Below the pieces are notes generated by a model that was not told where the DNA came from, made no database searches, and saw nothing but the letters and a program-made list of their open reading frames with translations. This document shows positions 16,793 through 26,959 of a DNA stretch of 64,000 nucleotides, in pieces. This DNA comes from Polycyclovorans algicola TG408 (GTDB lineage Bacteria > Pseudomonadota > Gammaproteobacteria > Nevskiales > Nevskiaceae). The stretch is from the NCBI RefSeq assembly GCF_000711245.1, contig NZ_JOMH01000001.1:614830-678829 (forward strand). The letters run 5' to 3'. Positions within the stretch are counted from its first letter, which is position 1. Each line of letters begins with the position of its first letter. Made by a program: the position numbers and the translations under genes.

Positions 16793-16927
16793 AAGATCGC
16801 TCGTTGTGGCCTTAAGGGGCGCTTATCATATCTCGTGACGACACAGCCTAGGGCCCGTGTCGGCCGCAGAGCACCCTTTGCTGCCGTTGGTCGCCAACCC
16901 CGACCCCCCAACAATCGGTGGACACGA

Positions 16928-18298
16928 TCACGGCGGCGCCTGCTGCGGCAACGCGGCAAGCAAAGCGCGCCGCCGCAACCCGATGATCAGCAACAGCGCC
17001 GGCAGCCCCAGCGCTGCGGTGTAGGCGAAGAAGATCGGATAGCCCGCTGCCTCGACCACGAATCCCGATCCGCCTGCCAGCAGCTTGCCCGGCAGCGTGA
17101 ACAGTGACGAAAACAGCGCGTATTGGGTCGCCGTGTACAGCGTGTTGGTAAGGCTCGAGAGGTAAGCGATGAAGGCCGAGCCGGCAAAGCCGGACGCCAG
17201 GTTTTCGGCGCTGATCACCAGGGTCAGGCCCAGCACGTCGGGATCGGGCACCAGCGCCAGTGCGGCGAAGGTCAGATTGGTGAGCATCGCCAGCACGCCG
17301 CCAATCATCAGTGACGTGAACAACCCCAGCCGAAACACCGCGACCCCGCCCAGCGCCGCGCCGACGATGGTCATGATCACGCCATAGACCTTGGCCACCG
17401 CTGCGATCTGCTGCAGCGAATAACCCATGTCCAGGTAAAACGGGTTGGCCATTACGCCCATGGTGATGTCCGGCAATCGGAATGCGCCGATAAACATCAG
17501 CATCAACAGCGCGGTGCGCACGCCGTTGCGGGTAAAGAAGTCGAGAAACGGACACACCACCGCGCCGGTCAGCCACGCGCCGGCCTGACGTAGCGGCTGC
17601 GGCCAGTGCGGACGCGCCTCGATAAACGCGGTGACCCGCGCCTCGCTCGCCAGTGCGGCGCGGTCAACCTTGGTTTCGGGCTCGCGGATCAGCAGCGTGG
17701 TGACAACGCCCACCCCTACCAGTGCCGCCATGGCGAAGTAGGCCACCGACCAGTCATAACGGCTGGCCATGACCAGCGCGCCGGCGCCGGCCGCCAGCAG
17801 CGCGATGCGATAGCCCAACTGGTAGGCCGCTGCCATGGCCCCCTGCAGTTCGGTTTCGGCGGCCTCAATGCGCCAAGCGTCGATGGCGATGTCCTGTGTG
17901 GCGGACGAAAACGCCACCAGCAGCGCCGCCCAGACGATCACCGACAGGTTGGTCGCCGGGTCGCCCCATGCAATCAGGCACAGGCCGCTCATCAGTCCGG
18001 CCTGGGCCAGCAGCATCCAGCTGCGGCGCCGACCGAGTGCGCGGGTCAACAGCGGCAGGGCCAGCCGGTCGACCACCGGGGCCCAGAAGAACTTGATTGA
18101 GTAGGCCAGGCCCACCCAGCTCAGCAGACCGATGGTCGAGCGCGCCACTCCGGCCTGGGTCAGCCACGCTGAGAGCGTGCCGAACACCAGCAAAAAGGGC
18201 AGCCCGGCTGAAAACCCCAGAAACAGCATCGCCCGCACCGGGCGCTGTCCGTAGGCGGCAAATGCCGCCTTCCAGCCCGCGTCAGCGCTCACCCGCAC
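16928..18298 (-). CDS. AmpG-like MFS permease
   Basis: A 456-residue transporter with about 12-14 hydrophobic helices. The N-terminus RAMLFLGFSAGLPFLLVFGTLSAWL and the segment SSATQDIAIDAWRIE match the AmpG muropeptide permease family. AmpG imports GlcNAc-anhydroMurNAc peptides for cell-wall recycling and AmpC induction; more distant members have other substrates. The start is a GTG at 18298, with another GTG two codons inside. It is transcribed in the same direction as xthA, 33 bp after it. Confidence 0.85.
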   Translation of the reverse strand: MRVSADAGWKAAFAAYGQRPVRAMLFLGFSAGLPFLLVFGTLSAWLTQAGVARSTIGLLSWVGLAYSIKFFWAPVVDRLALPLLTRALGRRRSWMLLAQAGLMSGLCLIAWGDPATNLSVIVWAALLVAFSSATQDIAIDAWRIEAAETELQGAMAAAYQLGYRIALLAAGAGALVMASRYDWSVAYFAMAALVGVGVVTTLLIREPETKVDRAALASEARVTAFIEARPHWPQPLRQAGAWLTGAVVCPFLDFFTRNGVRTALLMLMFIGAFRLPDITMGVMANPFYLDMGYSLQQIAAVAKVYGVIMTIVGAALGGVAVFRLGLFTSLMIGGVLAMLTNLTFAALALVPDPDVLGLTLVISAENLASGFAGSAFIAYLSSLTNTLYTATQYALFSSLFTLPGKLLAGGSGFVVEAAGYPIFFAYTAALGLPALLLIIGLRRRALLAALPQQAPP

Positions 18299-18331
18299 GC
18301 CTCCGCCAACCCGCCGGGCCTGCGAGCGTCC

Positions 18332-19102
18332 TCAATCGGCATAGTCAATCACCAGCGGCGCGTGGTCGGAAAAACGTTGGTCCTTGTAGACAAACCCTAC
18401 CTTGAGTCGCGCCGCCAGGCCCGGCGTAACCAGTTGATAGTCGATGCGCCACCCGACGTTGTTGGCCCAGGCGTTGCCGCGATTTGACCACCAGGTGTAG
18501 GCCTCGCCCTCAGCGTCGGGATACAGATGGCGGAAGGCATCGATCCAACCGTGTTCGCCCAACACGCGGGTCATCCATTCGCGTTCGTGCGGCAGAAAGC
18601 CCGAGTTCTTGCGGTTGGATCGCCAGTTCTTCAGGTCAATTTCGCGGTGTGCGATGTTCCAGTCCCCGCAAAGCACGTAGTCGCGCCCGTCGCCGGCCAT
18701 GGCTTTGAGACGTGGCTCGAAGAAGTCGAGAAAGCGGTCCTTGCTTTCTTGCCGTTCGGGGCCGGACGAGCCGGAGGGCAGGTACAGCGACGCCACCGTG
18801 AGGCCGCCAAAATCGAAGGCCAGATAGCGCCCTTCATCATCGAATTCGGCCATGCCCAGACGGTCATGCACGGCATCGGGTGCACGTCGGCTGTACACCG
18901 CCGTGCCGGAATACCCCTTTTTCACCGCGCTGCAAAACGCCACGTGCCAACCGTCGGGGCGAAAGCCGTCATCCAGATCGGCCTCCTGCGCCTTGGTTTC
19001 CTGGACGCAGACCACATCGGCGCCACTGCCCGCCAGCCACTCGAAAAAACCCTTGCGCGAAGCCGAGCGGATGCCGTTGGTATTGATGCTGACGATGCGC
19101 AC
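18332..19102 (-). CDS. xthA: Exodeoxyribonuclease III
   Basis: A 256-residue EEP-fold nuclease acting as apurinic/apyrimidinic endonuclease and 3'-5' exonuclease in base excision repair. Motifs: INTNGIRSA near the N-terminus, catalytic Glu in VQETK, VLCGDWNIAHREIDL in the middle, and the terminal SDHAPLVIDY. The GTG start at 19102 gives the natural N-terminus VRIVSINTNG; a TTG at 19153 would overlap the pyrE start. The divergent xthA-pyrE pair is widespread in gammaproteobacteria. Confidence 0.93.
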   Translation of the reverse strand: MRIVSINTNGIRSASRKGFFEWLAGSGADVVCVQETKAQEADLDDGFRPDGWHVAFCSAVKKGYSGTAVYSRRAPDAVHDRLGMAEFDDEGRYLAFDFGGLTVASLYLPSGSSGPERQESKDRFLDFFEPRLKAMAGDGRDYVLCGDWNIAHREIDLKNWRSNRKNSGFLPHEREWMTRVLGEHGWIDAFRHLYPDAEGEAYTWWSNRGNAWANNVGWRIDYQLVTPGLAARLKVGFVYKDQRFSDHAPLVIDYAD

Positions 19103-19152
19103 GTGCGGCTCACTCGTAAAATGGTCGGCAAAGACTAACGGAAGCGCCCGCA

Positions 19153-19800
19153 ATGCAGCCTCATCAACGCGACTTTATCGAGCTCGCCCTCGGTCACAAC
19201 GTGCTGCGTTTCGGCGCGTTCACGCTGAAATCCGGGCGCGTGTCGCCGTACTTTTTCAACCTGGGCCAGATCAGCTCCGGCGCCGCGCTGATGCGGTTGG
19301 CGCGCGCCTATGCGCAAACCTTGCTCGATGCCGATCTGGCGTTCGACGCGCTGTTCGGCCCCGCCTACAAGGGCATTCCGCTGGCGGCGGCGGTGGCCAT
19401 CGCGCTGGCCGAACGCGGGCGCGACGTGCCCTTTGCCTACAACCGCAAAGAAGCCAAGACCCATGGCGAAGGCGGCACGCTGGTGGGTTCATCGCTGGCC
19501 GGCAAACGCGTCGTGTTGGTGGACGACGTGCTCACCGCCGGCACCGCGCTGCGCGAGGCCATCGGCATCCTGCGCGCCGCCGGCGCCGAACCGGTCGCGG
19601 CCCTGATCGCACTCGATCGTCAGGAACAGGGTCCACAGCCGGGCCAATCTGCCGTACAAGCCATGAGTCATGACACGGGTGTGCCAGTGCTGTCGCTGGT
19701 CAACGTCGACCAGGTACTGGATTTTCTCGGGCAGGATGCCGAGCATGAGGCCACGCGGGCGGCCATCCACGCCTACCAGGGGCAATACGGAGTGCGTTGA
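19153..19800 (+). CDS. pyrE: Orotate phosphoribosyltransferase
   Basis: A 215-residue enzyme converting orotate and PRPP to OMP in pyrimidine synthesis. The PRPP motif VVLVDDVLTAGTA lies near 118-130. The orotate/phosphate segment FGPAYKGIPLAAAVAIAL is near 73 and the flexible-loop motif NRKEAKTHGEGG near 97. It is divergent from xthA with only 50 bp between starts. The DUF4124 protein gene begins one base after the stop. Confidence 0.96.
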   Translation: MQPHQRDFIELALGHNVLRFGAFTLKSGRVSPYFFNLGQISSGAALMRLARAYAQTLLDADLAFDALFGPAYKGIPLAAAVAIALAERGRDVPFAYNRKEAKTHGEGGTLVGSSLAGKRVVLVDDVLTAGTALREAIGILRAAGAEPVAALIALDRQEQGPQPGQSAVQAMSHDTGVPVLSLVNVDQVLDFLGQDAEHEATRAAIHAYQGQYGVR

Positions 19801-19801
19801 C

Positions 19802-20446
19802 ATGCGGCAGAGCCAGACAATGCGGGTCACCCAAGGCACGTTGCTCATCCTGTCCCTGACGCTGGCCACCGTGTCCCACGCCCGCATCATCTGCTGGACC
19901 GACGATAACGGCCGCAAGGCCTGCGGCGATGTCGCCCCTCCGGAGGTCAGCGCCCGGGAACGCCAGGTCGTCAATTCCCGCGGCATGGTCGTGGAAGTCC
20001 GACCGCGACAACCGACCGAAGTCGAGCGCCAGGCCCAGGCCGAGGCCACCCTTCGCGCCGCAGAAGAAGCCGCGCTCACCGAACGGCAGGCTGCCTACGA
20101 CCGCTTCCTGCTGCAAACCTACCGCGACCTTGATGAGCTGACCGCCCAGGGCGACCGCCGGCTTGAAGCCGTCGCCGCCCGCAAAGAGTTGGCAGAACAG
20201 GCGGTGGCCGACACTGAAGCGGCCGTGGCCGAGCTTCGCGAACGCCAGGCGCGGCTCGACAACGAGGGTCGCCCCATCCCTGCAAAGCTGCTCGAACAAC
20301 TGCGCAGCTTCGAGGCCGATTTGGCCGGCCACCTGGCGGCGCTCGAAGGCCTCACCGAACAGCAGAGCACCTTACAGGCACGATATGCCGCCGATGCCGA
20401 GCGGTTTGCCGAGCTCAAGGCTTCAAGCGCAGGCACAGCCCCATAA
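19802..20446 (+). CDS. Exported DUF4124-like coiled-coil protein
   Basis: A 214-residue protein with a signal peptide (GTLLILSLTLATVSHA, cleavage near residue 27). A DUF4124-like segment follows, IICWTDDNGRKACGDVAPPE, with two cysteines near 32 and 41. The rest, from about residue 70 to 205, is a charged Ala/Glu/Arg-rich coiled coil. The function is unknown; the location is expected to be periplasmic. It starts one base after the pyrE stop, so it is probably co-transcribed. Confidence 0.78.
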   Translation: MRQSQTMRVTQGTLLILSLTLATVSHARIICWTDDNGRKACGDVAPPEVSARERQVVNSRGMVVEVRPRQPTEVERQAQAEATLRAAEEAALTERQAAYDRFLLQTYRDLDELTAQGDRRLEAVAARKELAEQAVADTEAAVAELRERQARLDNEGRPIPAKLLEQLRSFEADLAGHLAALEGLTEQQSTLQARYAADAERFAELKASSAGTAP

Positions 20447-20468
20447 CAGTGGGAGGAACGCCCGCTCC

Positions 20469-20603
20469 AGTGCAGCGCTTCCAACAAAGCGTTTGGACAT
20501 GGCGCGTGTGATCGAGTGCAGATTGAGGCGTATCGATACGCGATAGAGAGCAGTATCGCGACGATGAGTAACGAAGCGCTGTGCTCAACGGAAGTGCTCC
20601 GCC
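20469..20603 (-). repeat. Interspersed repeat, copy 2 (about 135 bp)
   Basis: This is the inverted, diverged counterpart of 1673-1804. Both copies begin and end with similar blocks (GGCGGNGCACTT... and ...GCACTGG). It fills most of the 250-bp gap between the DUF4124 gene and the acyl-CoA dehydrogenase. Confidence 0.75.
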
Positions 20604-20697
20604 TTCGATCAGCATGGCGACGCCATGCCGCCATTTGCGATCGGCGGGGCTGCTAGCATCGGCCACCCCGATTGAACGCTCGTCAAGGAGCCACCCC

Positions 20698-21927
20698 ATG
20701 CATTTCGACGCCAGCGCCCGCTCGAAGGACACTCAGAAGCGCGTCCGTGCCTTCATTGCGCAGCACATCACGCCCATCGAGCACGACTACTGGGAGCAGG
20801 TGTTGGCGCAGCGCCACGGCGGCGACTGGGCGCAGTGGGTCATTCCGCCGGTTGTCGAGGAGCTGAAGGCCAAAGCCAAGGCCGAGGGCCTGTGGAACCT
20901 GTTTCTGCCCGACCCGACGCTGGGGGCGGGGCTGTCGGTGCTCGAGTACGCGCCGGTCTGCGAGGAAATGGGCAAAAGCCTCATGGCGCCGGAAATATTC
21001 AACTGCAACGCGCCCGACACCGGCAACATGGAAGTGCTGTGGAAGTACGGCAGCGAGGCGCAGAAAGAACAATGGCTGCTGCCGCTGCTGGCCGGCGAGA
21101 TCCGCAGCGTGTTTTTCATGACCGAACCCGAAGTGGCCAGCAGCGACGCCACCAACATGCAGGCCACCGCCAAGCTCGAAGGCGACGAAGTGGTCATCAA
21201 CGGCCGCAAGTGGTGGAGCAGCGGCGTCGGCGATCCGCGCTGCAAGATCGGCATTTTCATGGGCCTGTCGGCGCCGGAAGCCGGTCGCCATAACCAGCAC
21301 TCGATGGTGCTGGTGCCTATGGACACCCCCGGCGTCACCATCGAACGCATGCTGCCGGTGTTCGGTGAATTTGATGAGCCACACGGCCACGGTGAAGTGG
21401 TGTTTCGCGACGTGCGCGTGCCCAAGGAGAACCTCATCGCCGGCCTCGGCCGCGGCTTCGAGATCGCGCAGGGCCGCCTCGGGCCGGGCCGCATTCACCA
21501 CTGCATGCGCTGCCTCGGCGCCGCCGAAAGCGTGCTGGATTTGATGATCAAACGCGGCATGAGCCGCACCGCCTTCGGCAAACCCGTGCTCAATCTGGGC
21601 GGCAACCGCGAGCGGGTGGCTGACGCGCGCATCGCCATTGATCAGGCCCGGCTGCTGACCCTGTTCGCGGCGTGGAAGATCGACCAGGTCGGCGCCATTC
21701 CAGCGATGACCGAGATCAGCGCGATCAAGGTGGTTGCGCCCAACGTGCTGCAACAGGTCTGCGACTGGGCCATTCAACTGCACGGCGGCATGGGCGTGTC
21801 ACGCGACGTGCCGCTGACCGCCTTCTACGCCCAAGCCCGTTCGCTGCGCCTGGCCGACGGCCCGGATGAAGTGCACAAAGGCGTGATCGCGCGCATTGAA
21901 CTGGCCAAGCGGGGCCTGGGCAAATGA
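20698..21927 (+). CDS. Acyl-CoA dehydrogenase family protein (ACAD10/11-like)
   Basis: A 409-residue flavoprotein with the standard helical N-terminal, beta middle and helical C-terminal domains. [17 protein letters not shown] near 140-156 is the flavin/substrate segment and [34 protein letters not shown] near 360-393 is the C-terminal signature. Its direct coupling to an APH-type kinase matches the domain partners in mammalian ACAD10/ACAD11, which process 4-hydroxyacyl-CoAs through a phosphorylated intermediate. AAGGAG precedes the ATG at 20698. The longer frame from 20581 is rejected. Confidence 0.9.
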   Translation: MHFDASARSKDTQKRVRAFIAQHITPIEHDYWEQVLAQRHGGDWAQWVIPPVVEELKAKAKAEGLWNLFLPDPTLGAGLSVLEYAPVCEEMGKSLMAPEIFNCNAPDTGNMEVLWKYGSEAQKEQWLLPLLAGEIRSVFFMTEPEVASSDATNMQATAKLEGDEVVINGRKWWSSGVGDPRCKIGIFMGLSAPEAGRHNQHSMVLVPMDTPGVTIERMLPVFGEFDEPHGHGEVVFRDVRVPKENLIAGLGRGFEIAQGRLGPGRIHHCMRCLGAAESVLDLMIKRGMSRTAFGKPVLNLGGNRERVADARIAIDQARLLTLFAAWKIDQVGAIPAMTEISAIKVVAPNVLQQVCDWAIQLHGGMGVSRDVPLTAFYAQARSLRLADGPDEVHKGVIARIELAKRGLGK

Positions 21928-22991
21928 GTGAGGCCGTGCTCGACCGCGGCGGCGCAGTGCGCGAAGGTGAAGAACTGGATGCCGCCAAGATCACCGCCTG
22001 GTTGCAAGCCCAGGGCGTGGCGCTGGACGGCATGCCCACCGTCACGCAATTCTCGGGCGGCGCCTCCAACTGGACCTACCGGCTGGAATACGCCAACCGC
22101 GACCTGATTCTGCGACGCCCGCCGTCGGGCACCAAGGCCAAGGGCGCACATGACATGGGACGCGAGTTCACCGTGCAGTCGGCGCTCAAGCCGGTGTTTC
22201 CCTACGTTCCGACCATGGTTGGGTTTTGCACCGATGAATCGGTCATCGGCAGCGAGTTCTATGTGATGGACCGCATCAAAGGGATCATTCCGCGCAAGAA
22301 TCTGCCGCGCGGCCTGACGCTGAGCGAGTCCCAGACCCGGCACCTGTGCCGCAACATGCTCGACCGCCTCATCGCCCTGCACCGGGTGGACGTGCGCGGC
22401 ACCGAGCTTGAAAAACTCGGCAAGGGCAGCGGCTACGTACAGCGCCAGATCGACGGTTGGAACGCGCGCTGGGCCAAGGTGCCCACCTGGAACGTGCTCA
22501 AGTTTCAGGACGTGCAGGACTGGCTCAAATCCAACATGCCGAACGATGTGGCGAGCGCAGTGATTCACAACGACTGGCGCTTCGACAACCTGGTGCTGTC
22601 GGCCGACGACCCGACGCAGATCATCGGCGTGCTCGACTGGGAAATGGCCACGCTCGGCGACCCGCTGATGGAACTGGGCTGCGTGATTGCGTACTGGAGC
22701 GAAGCCGGCGACGACCGCATCGCCCAGTTCATGCGCCGCCAGCCCACCCATCTGCCGGGCATGTTCTCGCGGCGCGAGGTGGTGGATTACTACCTCGAAC
22801 AGTCGGGCCTCAAGTGCGACAACTGGGCGTTCTACGAGGCCTATGGCCTGTTCCGGCTGGCGGTGATCATCCAGCAGATCTACTACCGCTACCACCACAA
22901 ACAGACCACCAACCCGGCGTTCAAGCACTTCTGGGTGATGGCGAACTATCTGGGTTGGCGGGCGCGGCGGGTGATCAGGGGGGCGAGATGA
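21924..22991 (+). CDS. APH-like phosphotransferase family protein
   Basis: A 355-residue kinase-like protein of the aminoglycoside/choline phosphotransferase fold. N-terminal [14 protein letters not shown] is the nucleotide loop. The catalytic loop is [13 protein letters not shown] (HxD....N) near 215, and the metal-binding aspartate is in [18 protein letters not shown] near 236. The start overlaps the dehydrogenase stop (ATGA). With the ACAD it forms the same pair as in ACAD10/11 and LvaA-type levulinate catabolism, suggesting phosphorylation of a 4-hydroxyacyl-CoA. Antibiotic resistance is much less likely. Confidence 0.88.
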   Translation: MSEAVLDRGGAVREGEELDAAKITAWLQAQGVALDGMPTVTQFSGGASNWTYRLEYANRDLILRRPPSGTKAKGAHDMGREFTVQSALKPVFPYVPTMVGFCTDESVIGSEFYVMDRIKGIIPRKNLPRGLTLSESQTRHLCRNMLDRLIALHRVDVRGTELEKLGKGSGYVQRQIDGWNARWAKVPTWNVLKFQDVQDWLKSNMPNDVASAVIHNDWRFDNLVLSADDPTQIIGVLDWEMATLGDPLMELGCVIAYWSEAGDDRIAQFMRRQPTHLPGMFSRREVVDYYLEQSGLKCDNWAFYEAYGLFRLAVIIQQIYYRYHHKQTTNPAFKHFWVMANYLGWRARRVIRGAR

Positions 22992-23219
22992 ACTTGATGA
23001 TGGCGACTCCCCTCTCCCGCAAGCGGGAGAGGGGTTGGGGGAGAGGGCCGCGCGATAGCGCGGGGGTGGGGGTGCGCCCCGGACAGCGGAATTTCATGGC
23101 GCCACCCAGCCCGTCGGCTTCGCCGACGCCCTCTCTCCACCGCCTGCATCCGCAGGCGGTTCCCCTCTCTCCCGCAATGCGGGCGAGAGGATGTTGTGCC
23201 GCGAAGCGGCGGGCCTGGC
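22992..23219. repeat. Repeat-rich intergenic segment with hairpins
   Basis: Several short palindromes are packed here: CCCCTCTCCCGC-AA-GCGGGAGAGGGG at about 23009-23034, CGCCTGC-ATC-CGCAGGCG near 23141-23158, and a second CCTCTCTCCCGC...GCGGGCGAGAGG near 23164-23190. The two outer hairpins resemble each other. No gene is credible. Confidence 0.65.
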
Positions 23220-23581
23220 AGCCTGTCGGACTTGAACTCGCGCCCGCGTGGCAGTCCCATTTTTCGCCTGGCAAGACGCGACTGAGGAGATTTGGTTGTT
23301 CCAAATAACGAAGGAGCAACGCCGCAAGGCGGAAAATGGGGCGCCACCCGAAGGGCCGGCGCCGACACGGCGTCTGCGCAGCAGCGGGTGCGGGAGGCGC
23401 CGGATCGGCCAGCTCCCGCACCCACTTCGCTGCGCGAAGGCACCGTGTCGCTGGCCGGGGCCGCTTTTGCGCATCACTGCGTCTGTCGTTCCTCCTGTAC
23501 TTCAAGTACACCGCGTCACTCCTTCCTTGTGCTGCGCAAAAGCGACCTCCGGCGCAGACGCGCATTCAAGTCCGACAGGCT
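23220..23581. repeat. 362-bp element with 17-bp perfect inverted ends
   Basis: AGCCTGTCGGACTTGAA at 23220-23236 and its exact reverse complement at 23565-23581 bound this segment. The interior is non-coding and has further inverted pieces. It ends 7 bp before the TTG start of the next gene, so it has replaced or supplied that gene's leader. Confidence 0.7.
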
Positions 23582-23588
23582 GCTAGCC

Positions 23589-24284
23589 TTGGGCGCCGTC
23601 TATCTGATTCGCCACGGTCAGGCGAGCTTCGGCAAAACCGACTACGACCAGCTCTCCGAGACCGGCGTAGAGCAGGCGCGGGTGCTGGGCGCGGCCCTGC
23701 GTGACCGGCTGGTGCCCGACGCGGTGTTTCGCGGCTCGATGCTGCGCCACGAGCAGACCGCCGACGGCGCGCTGGGCGCCATGGACTCAACCTGCGTGCA
23801 GCAGATCGACGAGGGCTACAACGAGTACGACCACGACGACATCATCGTGAAACTGCGGCCGATGTACGCCAACAAGCTGCTGATGCGCGCCGATCTGGCC
23901 AAAACCCTGAATCCGCGCCGCGCCTTTCAGACCATGCTCACCGAGGCCATGACCCGCTGGATGTCGGGTCAGCACGACGATGAGTATGGCGAAAGCTGGC
24001 CGGTGTTCCGGGCGCGCTGCAACGAGGCACTGGCGCAAACCATTGCCGCCTGCGGGCCGTCAAAAACGGTGCTGGTGTTCACCTCGGGCGGGGTGATCTC
24101 GACGATCTGCCAGCAACTGCTCGACCTGTCGGACACCACCACCCTGAAGCTGCAATGGACCATGGCCAATGCCGCCATCACCAAGGTGATCTACAGCGCC
24201 CAGACCGGCCGCGTGCACCTGTCCAGCCTCAACGAGCACGTCCATTTCGAGGGCGAGAATGCGCGCCTCATCACTTACCGGTAA
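23589..24284 (+). CDS. Histidine phosphatase family protein with altered second motif
   Basis: A protein of about 231 residues starting LGAVYLIRHGQASFG, where RHG is the phosphohistidine motif of the phosphoglycerate mutase-like family. The second catalytic histidine, usually in a (S/T)HGG motif, is not seen: the corresponding segment near residue 159 reads VLVFTSGGVISTI. No ATG is available near the start; TTG 23589 is preferred because the family begins at this point. The upstream open frame lies in the repeat element. The gene sits between the ACAD/APH pair and an SDR gene, so it probably serves that pathway. Confidence 0.8.
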   Translation: MGAVYLIRHGQASFGKTDYDQLSETGVEQARVLGAALRDRLVPDAVFRGSMLRHEQTADGALGAMDSTCVQQIDEGYNEYDHDDIIVKLRPMYANKLLMRADLAKTLNPRRAFQTMLTEAMTRWMSGQHDDEYGESWPVFRARCNEALAQTIAACGPSKTVLVFTSGGVISTICQQLLDLSDTTTLKLQWTMANAAITKVIYSAQTGRVHLSSLNEHVHFEGENARLITYR

Positions 24285-24290
24285 CCCGCT

Positions 24291-25040
24291 ATGACCCGTC
24301 AAAACATTCTCATCACCGGTGCCAGTTCGGGTTTGGGCGAAGGCATGGCGCGTCTGTTTGCCGCACAGGGCCGCAATCTGGCCTTGTGCGCGCGCCGTAC
24401 CGATGCGCTGGACGCGCTCAAGGCCGAGCTGCTGGGCCAGCATCCGAACGTCCGCGTCGAAGTGCGGGCGCTGGACGTCAACGATCACGACGCCGTGTTC
24501 GCCGTGTTCAAGGACTTCGATGCAGCCCTGGGCGGGCTCGACCGCGTCATCGTCAACGCCGGCATGGGCAAGGGTGCCGGGCTGGGCACCGGCCACTTCG
24601 AAGCCAACCGCCAGACCGCGATGACCAACTTCGTCGCCGCACTGGCGCAGTGTGAAGCGGCGCTGGAGCTGTTCCGCGCGCGCAATGCCGGGCATCTGGT
24701 GATGATTTCGTCGTTCAGCGCCTACCGCGGCTTTCCGCGCGCGATGACCACCTACGCCGCCACCAAGGCGGCCGTCGCCAATCTGGCCGAGGGCATGCGC
24801 GCCGAGCTGATCAACAGCCCGATCGCGGTCAGCACGATTTACCCCGGCTACATCGACAGCGACATCAACCGCCACGTGAAGAGCCGGCCCTTCGTGGTCG
24901 ATACCGAGTCCGGCTGCAAGGCCCTGGTCGCCGCCATCGAGCGCGAACCGGCCACCGCCAACGTGCCGAAATGGCCGTGGAGCCTGCTGGCGACGATCGT
25001 GAAGTGGATGCCGTTGTCGGTGGTTGCCAAGATGAGTTGA
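24291..25040 (+). CDS. SDR family oxidoreductase
   Basis: A 249-residue short-chain dehydrogenase with TGASSGLG near 9-16, VNAGMG near 87, a catalytic Ser in MISSFSAYRG and YAATK near 154-158. It lies 6 bp after the histidine phosphatase gene and is the last of a run ACAD-APH-phosphatase-SDR. It could interconvert a keto and hydroxy acyl intermediate of that pathway. The C-terminus is followed directly by the large palindromic repeat region. Confidence 0.87.
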   Translation: MTRQNILITGASSGLGEGMARLFAAQGRNLALCARRTDALDALKAELLGQHPNVRVEVRALDVNDHDAVFAVFKDFDAALGGLDRVIVNAGMGKGAGLGTGHFEANRQTAMTNFVAALAQCEAALELFRARNAGHLVMISSFSAYRGFPRAMTTYAATKAAVANLAEGMRAELINSPIAVSTIYPGYIDSDINRHVKSRPFVVDTESGCKALVAAIEREPATANVPKWPWSLLATIVKWMPLSVVAKMS

Positions 25041-25637
25041 GGGCGTCGGGTGCTAGCCTGGCAGACGTGCGAAGTGTCACGACGTCCTTCGTCGTTGGTT
25101 GCAATGACCTCATCACTCGTGTTGATGGGCCTGTTGGCCGGGATTGCCCCCGGCGGTGCAGTTTCTTTTCTTGACACCAAGAAAAGGAACCAAAAGAAGG
25201 TGCCCCACCTGCCGTGCCCCGCTAACGCGGGGTTCCCTGTGCTTCTCGCAACGGAGGGGATTCGCGGAACTCGCTGCGCTCAGACAACCGCGAATCTGAT
25301 CCCTCCGCTGCTGCGATGCTCGGCTCGGCAGAAGGGGGAGGAAAAGCGAAAAGCGCTTACCGCTTTTGACGTTCTCCCCTTCGGCTCCGGCCGAGCAACG
25401 GAGCGGCGGGCGATAGAGGCTTGCGCTTGTCTGAGCGTAGCGAGTTTGCGCAAGCCCGCCCGTTGCGAGTCGCGCAGGGGACTTTTGGGCAACGCCCAAA
25501 AGCCGGAACGTAGGGCGCCCTCTTTTGCTTACTTTTCTGGGCGACAGAAAAGTGAGTGCCCCGCCGGGGGCAGTCCCGGCCAACAGGCCCATCAGAATGA
25601 GCAGCGAGCGCGTTGTAACCCACCAACGCCAAAAGGC
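25041..25637. other. Intergenic region occupied by palindromic repeat A
   Basis: Apart from repeat copy A (25123-25594) nothing recognisable is present. Long open frames cross this region on both strands, but they come from GC-rich inverted DNA and carry no protein family signature. Confidence 0.6.
25123..25594. repeat. Large palindromic repeat, copy A (472 bp)
   Basis: The ends are inverted: TGATGGGCCTGTTGGCCGGG at 25123 recurs in reverse complement at the right end. The similarity continues inward for the whole of both arms, about 230 bp each, so the element is one giant imperfect palindrome around a central AAAAGCG...CGCTTTT. Each arm holds its own small hairpins, such as CTTTTCTT-GACACC-AAGAAAAG. 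A diverged copy lies at 31107-31598 in the same orientation. Confidence 0.85.

Positions 25638-26955
<1,318 letters not shown>

Positions 26956-26959
<4 letters not shown>

Larger units (their letters stand above)
16020..16847 (-). mobile_element. Complete IS5-family (IS427-like) insertion sequence
   Basis: An 828-bp element. The ends are inverted: GCAGTGTCGTCACGAGAT on the left and GCTGTGTCGTCACGAGAT read inward from the right, one mismatch. CTAG is duplicated on both sides. Transposase is split over two overlapping minus-strand frames that together give a DDE enzyme. Intact ends, target duplication and open frames suggest a recent, possibly active copy. Confidence 0.93.

Noticed and set aside
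21924-22991. Aminoglycoside resistance gene
   Set aside because: The fold is APH-like, but coupling to an acyl-CoA dehydrogenase points to the ACAD10/11-type kinase role.
22992-23590. CRISPR array
   Set aside because: The repeated hairpins are irregular in length and spacing, with no constant repeat-spacer pattern and no cas genes.
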